This document shows, one piece after another, positions 1 to 7,855 of a DNA stretch of 64,000 bases. Under the pieces are notes generated by a model. That model had not been told where the DNA came from, did not search any database, and worked only from the letters and a program-made list of their open reading frames with translations. A program made the translations under genes and the position numbers. The first letter of the stretch is position 1, and every line of letters starts with the position of its first letter. This DNA is from Novosphingobium arvoryzae (GTDB lineage: Bacteria; Pseudomonadota; Alphaproteobacteria; Sphingomonadales; Sphingomonadaceae). The stretch is taken from positions 1 to 64,000 of the forward strand of contig NZ_BMZD01000009.1 in assembly GCF_014652615.1 (NCBI RefSeq). The letters are read 5' to 3'.

Positions 1-35
1 TACGTCCGTCATGTTGCCTCTCCTATCCCGATGGC

Positions 36-61
36 TAATGCACCGTAATGCTGGTGCATTA
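36..61. terminator. Hairpin at the 3' end of the DUF5681 gene
   Basis: A 9-bp perfect inverted repeat (TAATGCACC / GGTGCATTA, 8-nt loop) overlaps the stop codon of the minus-strand gene that ends at 59. No T-run follows on the minus strand, so it may be an RNA-stabilising hairpin or a weak terminator. Confidence 0.4.
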
Positions 62-1075
62 TGACACCGTTGGGGAGAGCGGCATCCACCCCATCTCGGG
101 CGTGCTGGTCGCGCGCACAACGACCGCCTGTTCTCCCTCGCCTAGCGCGTCGTCCGCGAGGCGGTTCACAGCTTCCTGGACAATCCACGAGTGGAGCAGG
201 ATGTGGCGACGAGCTCGCCGGTTGATGAGCCGCAGCCGTTTGAGCGAGGAGAGGCGGCAGGTGGTGTCTTCATGCAGTCCATACACCAGCCTGACGGTTT
301 CGTGCTCCTTGCCGTTCCAGCGTTCGAGCAGCGCAGCATTCGCAGCACTCTGCAAGACCTGTGCAATTGCCTTGTCCCCCTTCGCCGCCTTGAGGCCGAG
401 TTGGTAGATCAGGCCTTCGATGCGGGTCACCTGCCGGATCTCGTCTCCGATCTTCATCGGCAGCAGCTCTTCAAAGAAGTTGCCAAAGGGCCAGTGAACT
501 TTCTCCCTGAGCGGCCGCCCACGCGGGTTGCCGCTTTCGCCCTTGCGGAAGCGGGTGGATTCGGGCGACCGCTTCGGATTCGGCACCACGTAGAGCGGAT
601 CATCTTCAAGTCGGTAAGACACACGCTCGTGCAGACCGTCCTGCCACAAATGCGGCACAGTTCGTTTCCAGTCGCTGGCGTTCAGGCAACCGAACCTGGC
701 AAACGCACACTCGATTACCCAAGGGGCGATCCCAAGCTTCGCAAACGGGCGGTCGTCAGTCGCACGCAAGATATCCAGCAATTGCATGGCCGGATCCGCC
801 GAGACCTGTTCATTATTCTCCAAAACAAGTTTGCGCCGCGCGAGCTGGAAGTGCTCCGTCCTTGCACGGTCGTGTTCCCGAGCCATCTTGAGCATGGTCC
901 GGGCTGCCTTGGATTCGCCATCAAGGGCAGACTTGAAGGTCTGCCTGAGAAGAATCTCGTGAAGTGAAAGCGCGGTCTTTTTGCCCTTGCCACCGAAATT
1001 CAGCAACGGCTCGAATGCAATATCAAGTGCCCTGCGCCGCGCAGGGTCAGTCTCGCGTTTTGGCCTGCGGCCCAT
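59..1075 (-). CDS. DUF5681 domain-containing protein
   Basis: A 338-residue cytosolic protein of unknown function. Residues 175-188 (RFRKGESGNPRGRP) match the start of the DUF5681 family, whose hallmark is a basic, Gly/Pro-rich F-x-KG-x-SGNP-x-GRP segment followed by helices. The helical part at about 218-250 (RIEGLIYQLGLKAAKGDKAI) resembles an N-terminal stretch at about 36-68 (LSLHEILLRQTFKSALDGES), so the protein seems to hold two related helical modules, one without the basic lead-in. DUF5681 genes often occur with phage or mobile-element genes; that is family knowledge. Here the gene stands alone beside a tRNA-Ser. No ribosome-binding site is obvious before the ATG. The family assignment is fairly secure, but no function can be given. 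Confidence 0.75.
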   Translation of the reverse strand: MGRRPKRETDPARRRALDIAFEPLLNFGGKGKKTALSLHEILLRQTFKSALDGESKAARTMLKMAREHDRARTEHFQLARRKLVLENNEQVSADPAMQLLDILRATDDRPFAKLGIAPWVIECAFARFGCLNASDWKRTVPHLWQDGLHERVSYRLEDDPLYVVPNPKRSPESTRFRKGESGNPRGRPLREKVHWPFGNFFEELLPMKIGDEIRQVTRIEGLIYQLGLKAAKGDKAIAQVLQSAANAALLERWNGKEHETVRLVYGLHEDTTCRLSSLKRLRLINRRARRHILLHSWIVQEAVNRLADDALGEGEQAVVVRATSTPEMGWMPLSPTVS

Positions 1076-1616
1076 TTCTAATCTCCATCGGGGCGAACAG
1101 ATCGTGTCGCGCCGGGCCCCGTCCGACTTGCGGAGCAGCGTCGTGTCACGACCTCGGCGGAAGAAGGGGGGAAATGGATTCCGCGGCGGACCTGGGCTTC
1201 GGGAGCGCGATTGCGAGCAGCAGGAAATAACGCCCTGATTACACAGATTATCGCCCTGTTATCACCGGAAACAGGCCTGATATCATCCCGCTCGAACCAG
1301 CAGAAATGGCAGAATTACGGGACTTTATCGCGGTTTTGGTATTCGGATATGTGCTTGTGGGAATTTCATGCCGTCATGGCAAGTCCGCGCAGCATTTTTC
1401 GACCCCCGCACCAGCCTTCCGCCTTTCGGCCAGACCAGCCCTGAACACGCGATTGGGTACTAAACTTTGGTTCTCCGCTCGCGATCGCGGTAAATTCCGG
1501 GTGCAGGTTCTCTCCCGGTCCACTTTCATGGTACCGATTTTGAATCGGTATGGGCGGAGTTCCGCAGGTTTGCGGCGCTGGGTTCGAGGTGGAGAGAAAA
1601 GTTTGTCCCAAAGGAC
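1076..1616. other. 541-bp gap without a convincing gene, AT-richer than its surroundings
   Basis: Open frames here have no ribosome-binding site or recognisable domain. The part from about 1225 to 1400 is visibly less GC-rich than the rest of the window. It contains an imperfect direct repeat (CGCCCTGATTACAC at about 1231, CGCCCTGTTATCAC at about 1252), an inverted repeat CCTGTT/AACAGG (1255-1260, 1270-1275), and a hairpin TACCGATT-TTG-AATCGGTA (1532-1550). This could be the promoter region of the DUF5681 gene or scar DNA from an integration at the tRNA. Confidence 0.5.
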
Positions 1617-1709
1617 TGGCGGAGACGGAGGGATTCGAACCCTCGGTACCGGATTTACCAGTACGACGGTTTAGCAAACCGTTGGTTTCAGCCACTCACC
1701 CACGTCTCC
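1617..1709 (-). tRNA. tRNA-Ser(GCU)
   Basis: Read on the minus strand, the acceptor stem GGAGACG (1709-1703) pairs with CGTCTCC (1627-1621). The anticodon arm ACGGT-TTGCTAA-ACCGT gives anticodon GCT. A long variable arm typical of serine tRNAs follows, then the T-loop GGTTCGAATCC. The 3' CCA is encoded (1619-1617). The 3' end faces the DUF5681 gene, the side on which tRNA-targeted islands insert. Confidence 0.97.
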
Positions 1710-1925
1710 GGATCGCAGCGGCGAAGCGGCGCTATAGCGGGGGGTTTTGGGGGCGGCAAGGGGGGATGGGAGGATTCTTTGCGATAGCGGGCAGGCGCGC
1801 GCGGGACGGGGTGGGGACTCGTCTGGCCGCAAAAGCGACTCGATTCATCGCCGGTGCATTGTGGCGCGGGCAGGGTTGGATTCTGTAGGGTTGCGGGCCT
1901 CCGCGCGCAGGAAAAAGGGTACAGG

Positions 1926-2705
1926 ATGAACAGGATGACGGCTGGATTCGGTTCGGCGCTGCGCGGGGCGCTGCTGGGCATGATGGGAGCGGCGGCATTG
2001 TTCGGTGGCGCACCGGCTGTGGCGCAGGTTCAGCCGGTCGATCCCGACAAGGCCATTGATGCCGACCTGGCGCAACCGGCCGCCCCGGCAGCGGCTCCGG
2101 CTCCGGTTCCGGCGACCGCTGCGGCGACGCCTTCGGTCGATGTGGCTCCGGCCGCGACGGCGACGACCACTGCCACCGATCCGGCGATGACCCCGCCACC
2201 CGCCACCACCGCGCCCAAGCCCGGCACCTACAAGCAGGACGACCTGATCGGCGCGGCCGAGGGCGTGTTCGGCAAGGGCGCCAAGGGGCTGGCACAGATG
2301 ATCGAGGACCTGCTGAAGAAGCAGGGTGAACCGAACGGCTATATCGTTGGGCGTGAAGGCGGCGGGGCGCTGGTCGTGGGGCTGCGCTATGGCTCTGGCA
2401 CTCTGCACCACAAGGTGGAGGGGCAACGCCCGGTCTACTGGACAGGCCCGTCGATCGGGTTCGATGCCGGCGCCAATGCCGGCAGCACGTTCGTGCTGGT
2501 CTACAACCTCTACAACACCGAAGACCTCTACAAGCGGTATCCGGCGGGGGAGGGGCAGGCCTATCTGGTCGGCGGTTTCAACGCCAGCTACCTGCGGCGC
2601 GGCGATGTGGTGCTGATCCCGATCCGGATGGGGGCAGGGCTGCGGCTGGGCGTGAACGCCGGCTATATGAAGTTCTCAAAGAAGCAGAAGTGGCTGCCGT
2701 TCTGA
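1926..2705 (+). CDS. eipA: DUF1134 family envelope protein (EipA-like)
   Basis: A 259-residue exported protein. Residues 1-34 form a signal peptide ending AVA-Q. Residues 35-98 are a Pro/Ala/Thr-rich linker, and the DUF1134 domain runs from about 100 to the end (from GTYKQDDLIGAAEGVF, with the GSG...YWTGPSIGFD stretch). In Brucella the family member EipA is a periplasmic beta-barrel protein needed for envelope integrity; that role is family knowledge, not shown here. I chose the ATG at 1926 rather than an upstream in-frame ATG because the signal peptide begins there and purine-rich AGGAAAAAGGG lies just before it. The gene stands alone and ends in front of a strong hairpin. Confidence 0.85.
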   Translation: MNRMTAGFGSALRGALLGMMGAAALFGGAPAVAQVQPVDPDKAIDADLAQPAAPAAAPAPVPATAAATPSVDVAPAATATTTATDPAMTPPPATTAPKPGTYKQDDLIGAAEGVFGKGAKGLAQMIEDLLKKQGEPNGYIVGREGGGALVVGLRYGSGTLHHKVEGQRPVYWTGPSIGFDAGANAGSTFVLVYNLYNTEDLYKRYPAGEGQAYLVGGFNASYLRRGDVVLIPIRMGAGLRLGVNAGYMKFSKKQKWLPF

Positions 2706-2746
2706 CAAAGGCTGGTCGCATCCGCGAATAGCCTGCGGCACCGGGC

Positions 2747-2782
2747 CGCTCCGAAATTCGCCCATTCGTGAATTTCGGAGCG
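2747..2782. terminator. Strong 13-bp hairpin between convergent genes
   Basis: CGCTCCGAAATTC (2747-2759) is perfectly complementary to GAATTTCGGAGCG (2770-2782) around a 10-nt loop. It lies between the 3' ends of eipA and the amidohydrolase gene and could end transcription from both sides, although there is no long T-run. The stem sequence resembles the hairpin at 7821-7847. Confidence 0.6.
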
Positions 2783-2795
2783 CCCAGTCCCTGTT

Positions 2796-4811
2796 TCACT
2801 TCACCTCTGGCGCGGTGGTGAACGGCTTGATCCCCAGGCGCGGATAGATTTCCGGCGGGTAGTAGAACGCGCCGTCCTTCACCACCATGCGGATCGCCTT
2901 GATCGCTTTCAGATCCTTCGTGGGATCGCCGGGGATCAGGAAGAAGTCGGCCAGCTTGCCGCGCTCGATGCTGCCGAGCTGCTGGTCCTGACCCAGGTAT
3001 GCAGCCATTTCCAGCGTCGCGCGCGAGAGGACGTCGGCCGGGCTCATCCCCAGTTGGCCGAACAGTTCCAGTTCGCGGTGATAGGTGAACGCACCGCCGG
3101 TGTCGGTGCCGGGGATCAGCAGGATACCCTTGCGGTGCATCTCACTGAGGGTTTCGACGATCTTGCCATAGGCGGCGATGTATTCGGCGCGCTGCTGGGG
3201 CGTATCCGCGCCGAACAGGGCCTGCTTCAGCTGGCGCTGCTCGGCGGGGGGCATGTGATCGATATAGTCGATCGCACCGGGGTTGGGCTTGCCGTCGAGC
3301 GCGGTCAGCCCGAGTTCGTGGATGCCGATGGTCGGCTCATGCGCGACCTTGTTCTTCACCATGGCATCGAGCGTGGACTGGACCTTGGCCGATTTCACGT
3401 CGAGCGAGGGGAAGCGGCGCATCGCGGTGAAGCGGAACAGGGTGCGGGTGTCCTCACCCGGATTGAGCACCCAGCCCAGCATCAGCTGGTTGACGTGGGT
3501 GATCTCGTCAAACCCGGCGGCGATCATTGCGTCGGCGGTGGAGAACGCCGGAACGTGGCCCGCGACCCTGAGGCCAAGGCGGTGCGCCTCGGCCGTGACG
3601 GGGGCGGACCATTCCGGGTTCATCGAGTTGTAGAGCTTGGCCTGCCAGAATCCGCGTGCGGCATACTTGCGCACGGCGTCCATCGCCTCGGCCTGGGTGG
3701 AGACGAGCGTGCCGGTCATCGAACTGAACGGGCTTTTCCCCTCGATGAAGCCGCTGCGCACGATCCGCGGGCCGGCGACTTCGCCCGCCTCGATCCGGGC
3801 GACCAGCTTGTCCAGCACGGCATCGTCGTTGCCCATGTCGCGGGTGGAGGTGACGCCCGCCAGCACGTTGAGCAGCGCGTCTTCCTGGCCGATGTGGCCG
3901 TGCATCTCATAGAGGCCGGGAACCAGCGTCCCGCCCGCGCCATCGACCGTGGTTTCGCCGGGAGTGGCAACGCTGCCGGTGGGGACGACTTCGGCGATCT
4001 TCTGGCCGTACACGACGACGTCGCGCGGATCGGTCAGCGCCTTGGCCTTGGGGTCGAACAGGCGGACATTGCGGATGCGGACCGGCCCGGCATAGCGCTT
4101 GGCACCGTCCTTCTGCAGCATGGCAAAGCGGTCTGAGGCCAGCTTTTCCGACAGGTCGCGCAGCGGCTGGTCGGCGGCTTTTTCATAACCCGCGCGGGCC
4201 ATAATGAACCCGGCACTGGCCAGCGCGAACATGTCGCCTTCAGCATCCAGCGTGATGTAGGTGGGGTTGAGCGAAAGGCCCGCCAGCTCATAGGTCACGA
4301 CCTCCAGCTTGCCGTCGGGGCCGTCAAAGCTGTTGCGGGCGCGTTCGGTCAGCGTGGCGGTGCCGCCGGGGGCGACGGGCATCGACTTGTCCGGATCGGC
4401 CAGCAGCGCCTTGGCCAGCGCGGCAACGTCATAGGGCGAACCGTTCTGCGTGACGTAGTAACGCGGGGCGTCCTTGCCCTTGATGCTGCCGGGGCCGGCC
4501 AGATCCTTCCATTCCACGCCCTTCCCGGTGCGGCGGAAGCTTTCGCTCACCGCGTTGCCGAAGGTGGTGCGCCCGGTGATCGTCCAGTCCAGCGGCGTGC
4601 CGTCCTTGTCGAGCTTGATCGTTTCCTTGATCGTCGGCCCGCGCCCGTTCTGCTTGTAGTCATAATCGATGCTGACGGCGCTGCCTTCGCGGTCGATCCT
4701 GAAGTGGCCGATGTCGCGGCTTTGGGTGAGGACGCGGTATTCGACCGGCTTGGCGGCGAGCGGCGCGGCGAACGCGGCCACCGCAACGGCGGCGAGCAGA
4801 CGGAACTTCAT
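2796..4811 (-). CDS. Secreted metal-dependent amidohydrolase
   Basis: A 671-residue amidohydrolase-superfamily protein. Residues 1-20 form a signal peptide (MKFRLLAAVAVAAFAAPLAA), so it acts in the periplasm or at the envelope. The metal-binding HxH is at 304-306 (LYEMHGH); further expected motifs are GHVPAFST, ITHVNQ and PGTDTGG, and the C-terminal LADFFLIPGDPTKDL is typical of the imidazolonepropionase/prolidase-like branch. The N-terminal 230 residues lie outside the TIM barrel and are not a domain I recognise. The substrate cannot be told from sequence; family members include Xaa-Pro dipeptidases and ochratoxin-type amidases. The ATG at 4811 is chosen because it begins the signal peptide. 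The gene lies 40 bp downstream of rpoN on the same strand. Confidence 0.85.
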   Translation of the reverse strand: MKFRLLAAVAVAAFAAPLAAKPVEYRVLTQSRDIGHFRIDREGSAVSIDYDYKQNGRGPTIKETIKLDKDGTPLDWTITGRTTFGNAVSESFRRTGKGVEWKDLAGPGSIKGKDAPRYYVTQNGSPYDVAALAKALLADPDKSMPVAPGGTATLTERARNSFDGPDGKLEVVTYELAGLSLNPTYITLDAEGDMFALASAGFIMARAGYEKAADQPLRDLSEKLASDRFAMLQKDGAKRYAGPVRIRNVRLFDPKAKALTDPRDVVVYGQKIAEVVPTGSVATPGETTVDGAGGTLVPGLYEMHGHIGQEDALLNVLAGVTSTRDMGNDDAVLDKLVARIEAGEVAGPRIVRSGFIEGKSPFSSMTGTLVSTQAEAMDAVRKYAARGFWQAKLYNSMNPEWSAPVTAEAHRLGLRVAGHVPAFSTADAMIAAGFDEITHVNQLMLGWVLNPGEDTRTLFRFTAMRRFPSLDVKSAKVQSTLDAMVKNKVAHEPTIGIHELGLTALDGKPNPGAIDYIDHMPPAEQRQLKQALFGADTPQQRAEYIAAYGKIVETLSEMHRKGILLIPGTDTGGAFTYHRELELFGQLGMSPADVLSRATLEMAAYLGQDQQLGSIERGKLADFFLIPGDPTKDLKAIKAIRMVVKDGAFYYPPEIYPRLGIKPFTTAPEVK

Positions 4812-4851
4812 GGATAGTCTCCCGGTTGGGTAATAGAGCCAGCTTAGCGGA

Positions 4852-6345
4852 TCAGCGCACCCCTGCCAGTGCCTTTTGTCGCCGCCGCTGGACCGAACTG
4901 CCAAGGCCGATCGCCTCGCGGTATTTGGCGACGGTGCGGCGGGCGAGGTCATAGCCGCGCGCCTTCAGCAGATCGACCAGCGCATCGTCCGAGAGGATCG
5001 CCTTGGGATCTTCGGCGTCGATCAACTGCTTGATCGCGGCCTTCACCGCCTCGGCCGATGCGCCGCCTTCGCCATCGGCCCCGCCGACACCGGAGGTGAA
5101 GAAGTATTTCAGCTCGAACGTCCCGCGCTCGCACAGCAGGTACTTGTTGGAGGTCACGCGGCTGACGGTCGATTCGTGCATGCCGATGGCTTCGGCCACG
5201 GTGCGCAAGGTCAGCGGTTTGAGCTGCGACACGCCGTGGCGGAAAAAGCCGTCTTGCTGCTTCACCAGTTCGCTGGCGACTTTCAGGATGGTCTTCTGGC
5301 GCTGGTCCAGCGCCTTCACCAGCCAGTTGGCATCGGCCAGCTTGTCCGACAGCCAGCCGCGCGCGACCTTGTCATCGCAGGCGCCGCGCATTTCGACGTA
5401 ATAGCTGCGGTTGACGATCAGGCGCGGCAGGGTCGCCTGGTTGAGCTGGATATTCCAGCCGCCATCGGCGCGCGGCGTGATCAGGATGTCCGGCGTAACC
5501 GGCTCGCCCCCGCCGGTGGCAAAGCGCAGCCCCGGCTTGGGATCGTATCCGCGCAGTTCGGCCAGCATGTCGGCAAAATCTTCGTCATCGACCCCGCACA
5601 TCCGCTTCAGCCGGGGGATTTCGCCGCGCGCCAGCAGTTCCAGATTGTCGATCAGGCGGGCCATACACGGATCGTAACGGTCCGCCTCTTTCGCCTGCAG
5701 CGCGACGCATTCGGACAGCGAGCGCGCGCCAACCCCGGTGGGATCGAAAGTCTGGACCAGCGCCAGCGCCGCTTCGACCTCGGCCAGCGGCACGCCCAGT
5801 TCGGCGGAAATGTCGCGCAGCGGCGTGATGAGGTAGCCGGCATCGTCCAGCTGGCCGATCAGGTGGCGGGCGATGAACGCCGCGCGGGGATCGCGGGTGG
5901 CCGGGCCGACTTGCGCGTGGAGGTGCTCCGCCAGTGTCGGTTCGCCCGCGCCGCGCTCGTCGATTTCGGGGCCGGCCTCACCGGGCTGGATGCGCGCGTC
6001 GGCGCTCCAGTCTCCGGTGTCACGGTCACGGTCGAGCGCGGACACATCGATATCGAGCGGGCGATCCTCATCCGCGCGGCCTTCGCTGACCAGCTGATCG
6101 ACGGGCGAGGATTCCAGCGTCGTGCGGCGCAAGTCCGGATCGGCGGCCGCGGATTCGGTGGGCGCTTCCGCCGGGGCGGGGGCGGCATCGCCGATTTCCA
6201 GCAGGGGGTTCGCGTCCAGCGCATCGCCGATGAACGCCTCGATCTCGAGGTTCGACAGCGCCAGCAGCTTGATCGCCTGCTGCAACTGCGGCGTCATCAC
6301 CAGCGACTGGCTTTGCCTTAGGTCGAGGCGCGGCCCCAGTGCCAT
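4852..6345 (-). CDS. rpoN: RNA polymerase sigma-54 factor
   Basis: A 497-residue sigma-54. Region I is present at the N-terminus (LDLRQSQSLVMTPQLQQAIKLL, with NLEIEAFI following), which interacts with AAA+ activators. An acidic region II spans about 45-130, then the core-binding domain, an HTH (GMHESTVSRVTSNKYLL), and the RpoN box ARRTVAKYRE at 468-477, which reads the -24 element. Length and order are normal. It sits 56 bp downstream of lptB, an association common in proteobacteria (lptB-rpoN). No gene for the ribosome hibernation factor that often follows rpoN is present; an amidohydrolase gene follows instead. Confidence 0.97.
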   Translation of the reverse strand: MALGPRLDLRQSQSLVMTPQLQQAIKLLALSNLEIEAFIGDALDANPLLEIGDAAPAPAEAPTESAAADPDLRRTTLESSPVDQLVSEGRADEDRPLDIDVSALDRDRDTGDWSADARIQPGEAGPEIDERGAGEPTLAEHLHAQVGPATRDPRAAFIARHLIGQLDDAGYLITPLRDISAELGVPLAEVEAALALVQTFDPTGVGARSLSECVALQAKEADRYDPCMARLIDNLELLARGEIPRLKRMCGVDDEDFADMLAELRGYDPKPGLRFATGGGEPVTPDILITPRADGGWNIQLNQATLPRLIVNRSYYVEMRGACDDKVARGWLSDKLADANWLVKALDQRQKTILKVASELVKQQDGFFRHGVSQLKPLTLRTVAEAIGMHESTVSRVTSNKYLLCERGTFELKYFFTSGVGGADGEGGASAEAVKAAIKQLIDAEDPKAILSDDALVDLLKARGYDLARRTVAKYREAIGLGSSVQRRRQKALAGVR

Positions 6346-6401
6346 CGCTCAGCCGCCGCGTTTGCGCCCGTGGACCTTGGGTCCAGTCACCTTGGGCCCG
6401 G

Positions 6402-7193
6402 TCACAACGTGAAGCCTTCACCCAGATAGAGGCGGCGCACGTTCTCATCGGCGACCAGCGCTTCGGGGCTGCCCGCGAACAGCACCTGCCCGCCATAGAT
6501 GATGCAGGCGCGATCCACGATATCCAGGGTTTCGCGCACGTTGTGATCGGTAATCAGCACGCCGATGCCGCGCTGCTTCAGGTCTTTCACCAGATCGCGG
6601 ATATCGCTGATCGACAGCGGATCGATCCCGGCGAAGGGTTCGTCGAGCAGCATGATCGACGGTTTCGCGGCCAGCGCGCGGGCGATTTCGCAGCGGCGGC
6701 GTTCCCCGCCGGACAGCGCCATGGCCGGGCTTTCGCGCAGCCGGGTCAGGCCGAATTCGCCCAGCAGGCGTTCCAGTTCCTGCGCGCGCACGTCCTTGTC
6801 CGGCTCGATCAGTTCCAGCACGCAGTTGATGTTCTGTTCAACCGTCATTGCCCGGAAGATCGACGTTTCCTGCGGCAGATAGCCCAGCCCCAGGATCGCG
6901 CGGCGATACATCGGCAGGTTGGTGACATCGACCCCGTCCATCAGGATGCGGCCCGAATCCGGGCGCACCAGCCCCATGATCGAATAGAAGCACGTGGTCT
7001 TGCCCGCGCCGTTCGGGCCGAGCAGGCCCAGCACTTCGCCCTTGCCAACCGACAGCGAGATATCGGTCAGCACCGCCCGCTTGTCATAGCTCTTGGCGAT
7101 CGAGATCACTTCCAGCCCGCCTTGCGGGATGGGCGGCGCGGCATTGGCGCGCGGCTGCTCTGACTGTGCGGTTTCGGTCATGTCACGAACCAT
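6402..7193 (-). CDS. lptB: LPS export ABC transporter ATP-binding protein
   Basis: A 263-residue ATPase of the LptBFG transporter, which extracts LPS from the inner membrane and powers its passage to the outer membrane. Walker A is GPNGAGKT at 59-66, followed by the Q-loop (LPQETSIF), the signature ALSGGERRR, Walker B IMLLDEPFAGID and the H-loop TDHNV; the LPQETSIFR segment is characteristic of LptB. Two ATGs compete (7193, and 7181 giving MTETAQ); neither has a clear Shine-Dalgarno sequence, so the first is kept. It heads the lptB-rpoN run. lptA and lptC, often immediately upstream, are absent here. Confidence 0.95.
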   Translation of the reverse strand: MVRDMTETAQSEQPRANAAPPIPQGGLEVISIAKSYDKRAVLTDISLSVGKGEVLGLLGPNGAGKTTCFYSIMGLVRPDSGRILMDGVDVTNLPMYRRAILGLGYLPQETSIFRAMTVEQNINCVLELIEPDKDVRAQELERLLGEFGLTRLRESPAMALSGGERRRCEIARALAAKPSIMLLDEPFAGIDPLSISDIRDLVKDLKQRGIGVLITDHNVRETLDIVDRACIIYGGQVLFAGSPEALVADENVRRLYLGEGFTL

Positions 7194-7368
7194 TTAGAGA
7201 GCCGCGCGGGTCGGGGCAAGCGCACTTGGCAGGGTTCATGCATGACAGGGGCGCGGGTGTGCCCGCCCGGTCACGCCGGCGCGGCCGCGCGAACTTTGGC
7301 AAACCGGGCTTGATCGCCGCGGCCTTCGGTGATTTACTCATTCTTCGGGGAATATAAGGGGAGTGCCG

Positions 7369-7776
7369 ATGATCAAGGCATGGAACGGCGCCAACGCTGC
7401 GCAAATCGGGGATGCTGAAACGGGCCGCGTCGCCAAGGGCAAGCCGCTCGACTGGCGCAAACGGATGAGCGACCATGTCGCTTATGCCCTGCTGGTCTAC
7501 ACGGCCTTGCAGATTTTCGTGACCATGGGCGCGCTTCACGCCAAGGGCACCACGATGCTGCCCTATTTCGCGCTGGTCATGCTGGTTGCCGCGATCATTC
7601 CCGCCTGTCGCCGGTTCGAACGCCGCTGGGCGCGGCTGAGCGATGCCCAGGCCGCCGACATGGCCTTTGCCGCCGATTACCGCCGTGATCGCGCCTGGCT
7701 GTGGGCGCTGGCGATTGGCCTGCCGTTTGCCGTGACCGGCCTGTTCAAGGCGCTGGCCTACATCTTCGGCGGTTGA
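7369..7776 (+). CDS. Hypothetical inner-membrane protein
   Basis: A 135-residue protein with about three hydrophobic segments (roughly 35-55, 64-80 and 108-132) and a soluble N-terminus. A basic and acidic loop separates segments two and three. I do not recognise the family. The ATG at 7369 is preferred to the GTG six bases upstream because AAGGGGAG ends six bases before it. The gene is divergent from lptB, with a 175-bp shared upstream region. The hairpin at 7821-7847 follows 44 bp downstream. Confidence 0.7.
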   Translation: MIKAWNGANAAQIGDAETGRVAKGKPLDWRKRMSDHVAYALLVYTALQIFVTMGALHAKGTTMLPYFALVMLVAAIIPACRRFERRWARLSDAQAADMAFAADYRRDRAWLWALAIGLPFAVTGLFKALAYIFGG

Positions 7777-7820
7777 TTGCGATCGGGCCGATTGCCCTTG
7801 GCCTGATCAATCCCTAGATC

Positions 7821-7847
7821 GGACGCTCCTGAATTTGCGGAGCGTCC
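7821..7847. terminator. 9-bp hairpin just before pmbA
   Basis: GGACGCTCC (7821-7829) pairs perfectly with GGAGCGTCC (7839-7847) around a 9-nt loop. It can end transcription of the membrane-protein gene, and it also stands only 8 bp before the pmbA start codon, where it could affect pmbA translation. Its stem core (CGCTCCG-AAATTC on one strand) resembles the hairpin at 2747-2782. Confidence 0.55.
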
Positions 7848-7855
7848 ATCACCCC

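Noticed and set aside
1306..1674. Open frames between the DUF5681 gene and eipA (also 1366-1695 minus and 1550-1888 plus)
   Set aside because: They cross the tRNA-Ser gene, have no ribosome-binding site and no recognisable domain.
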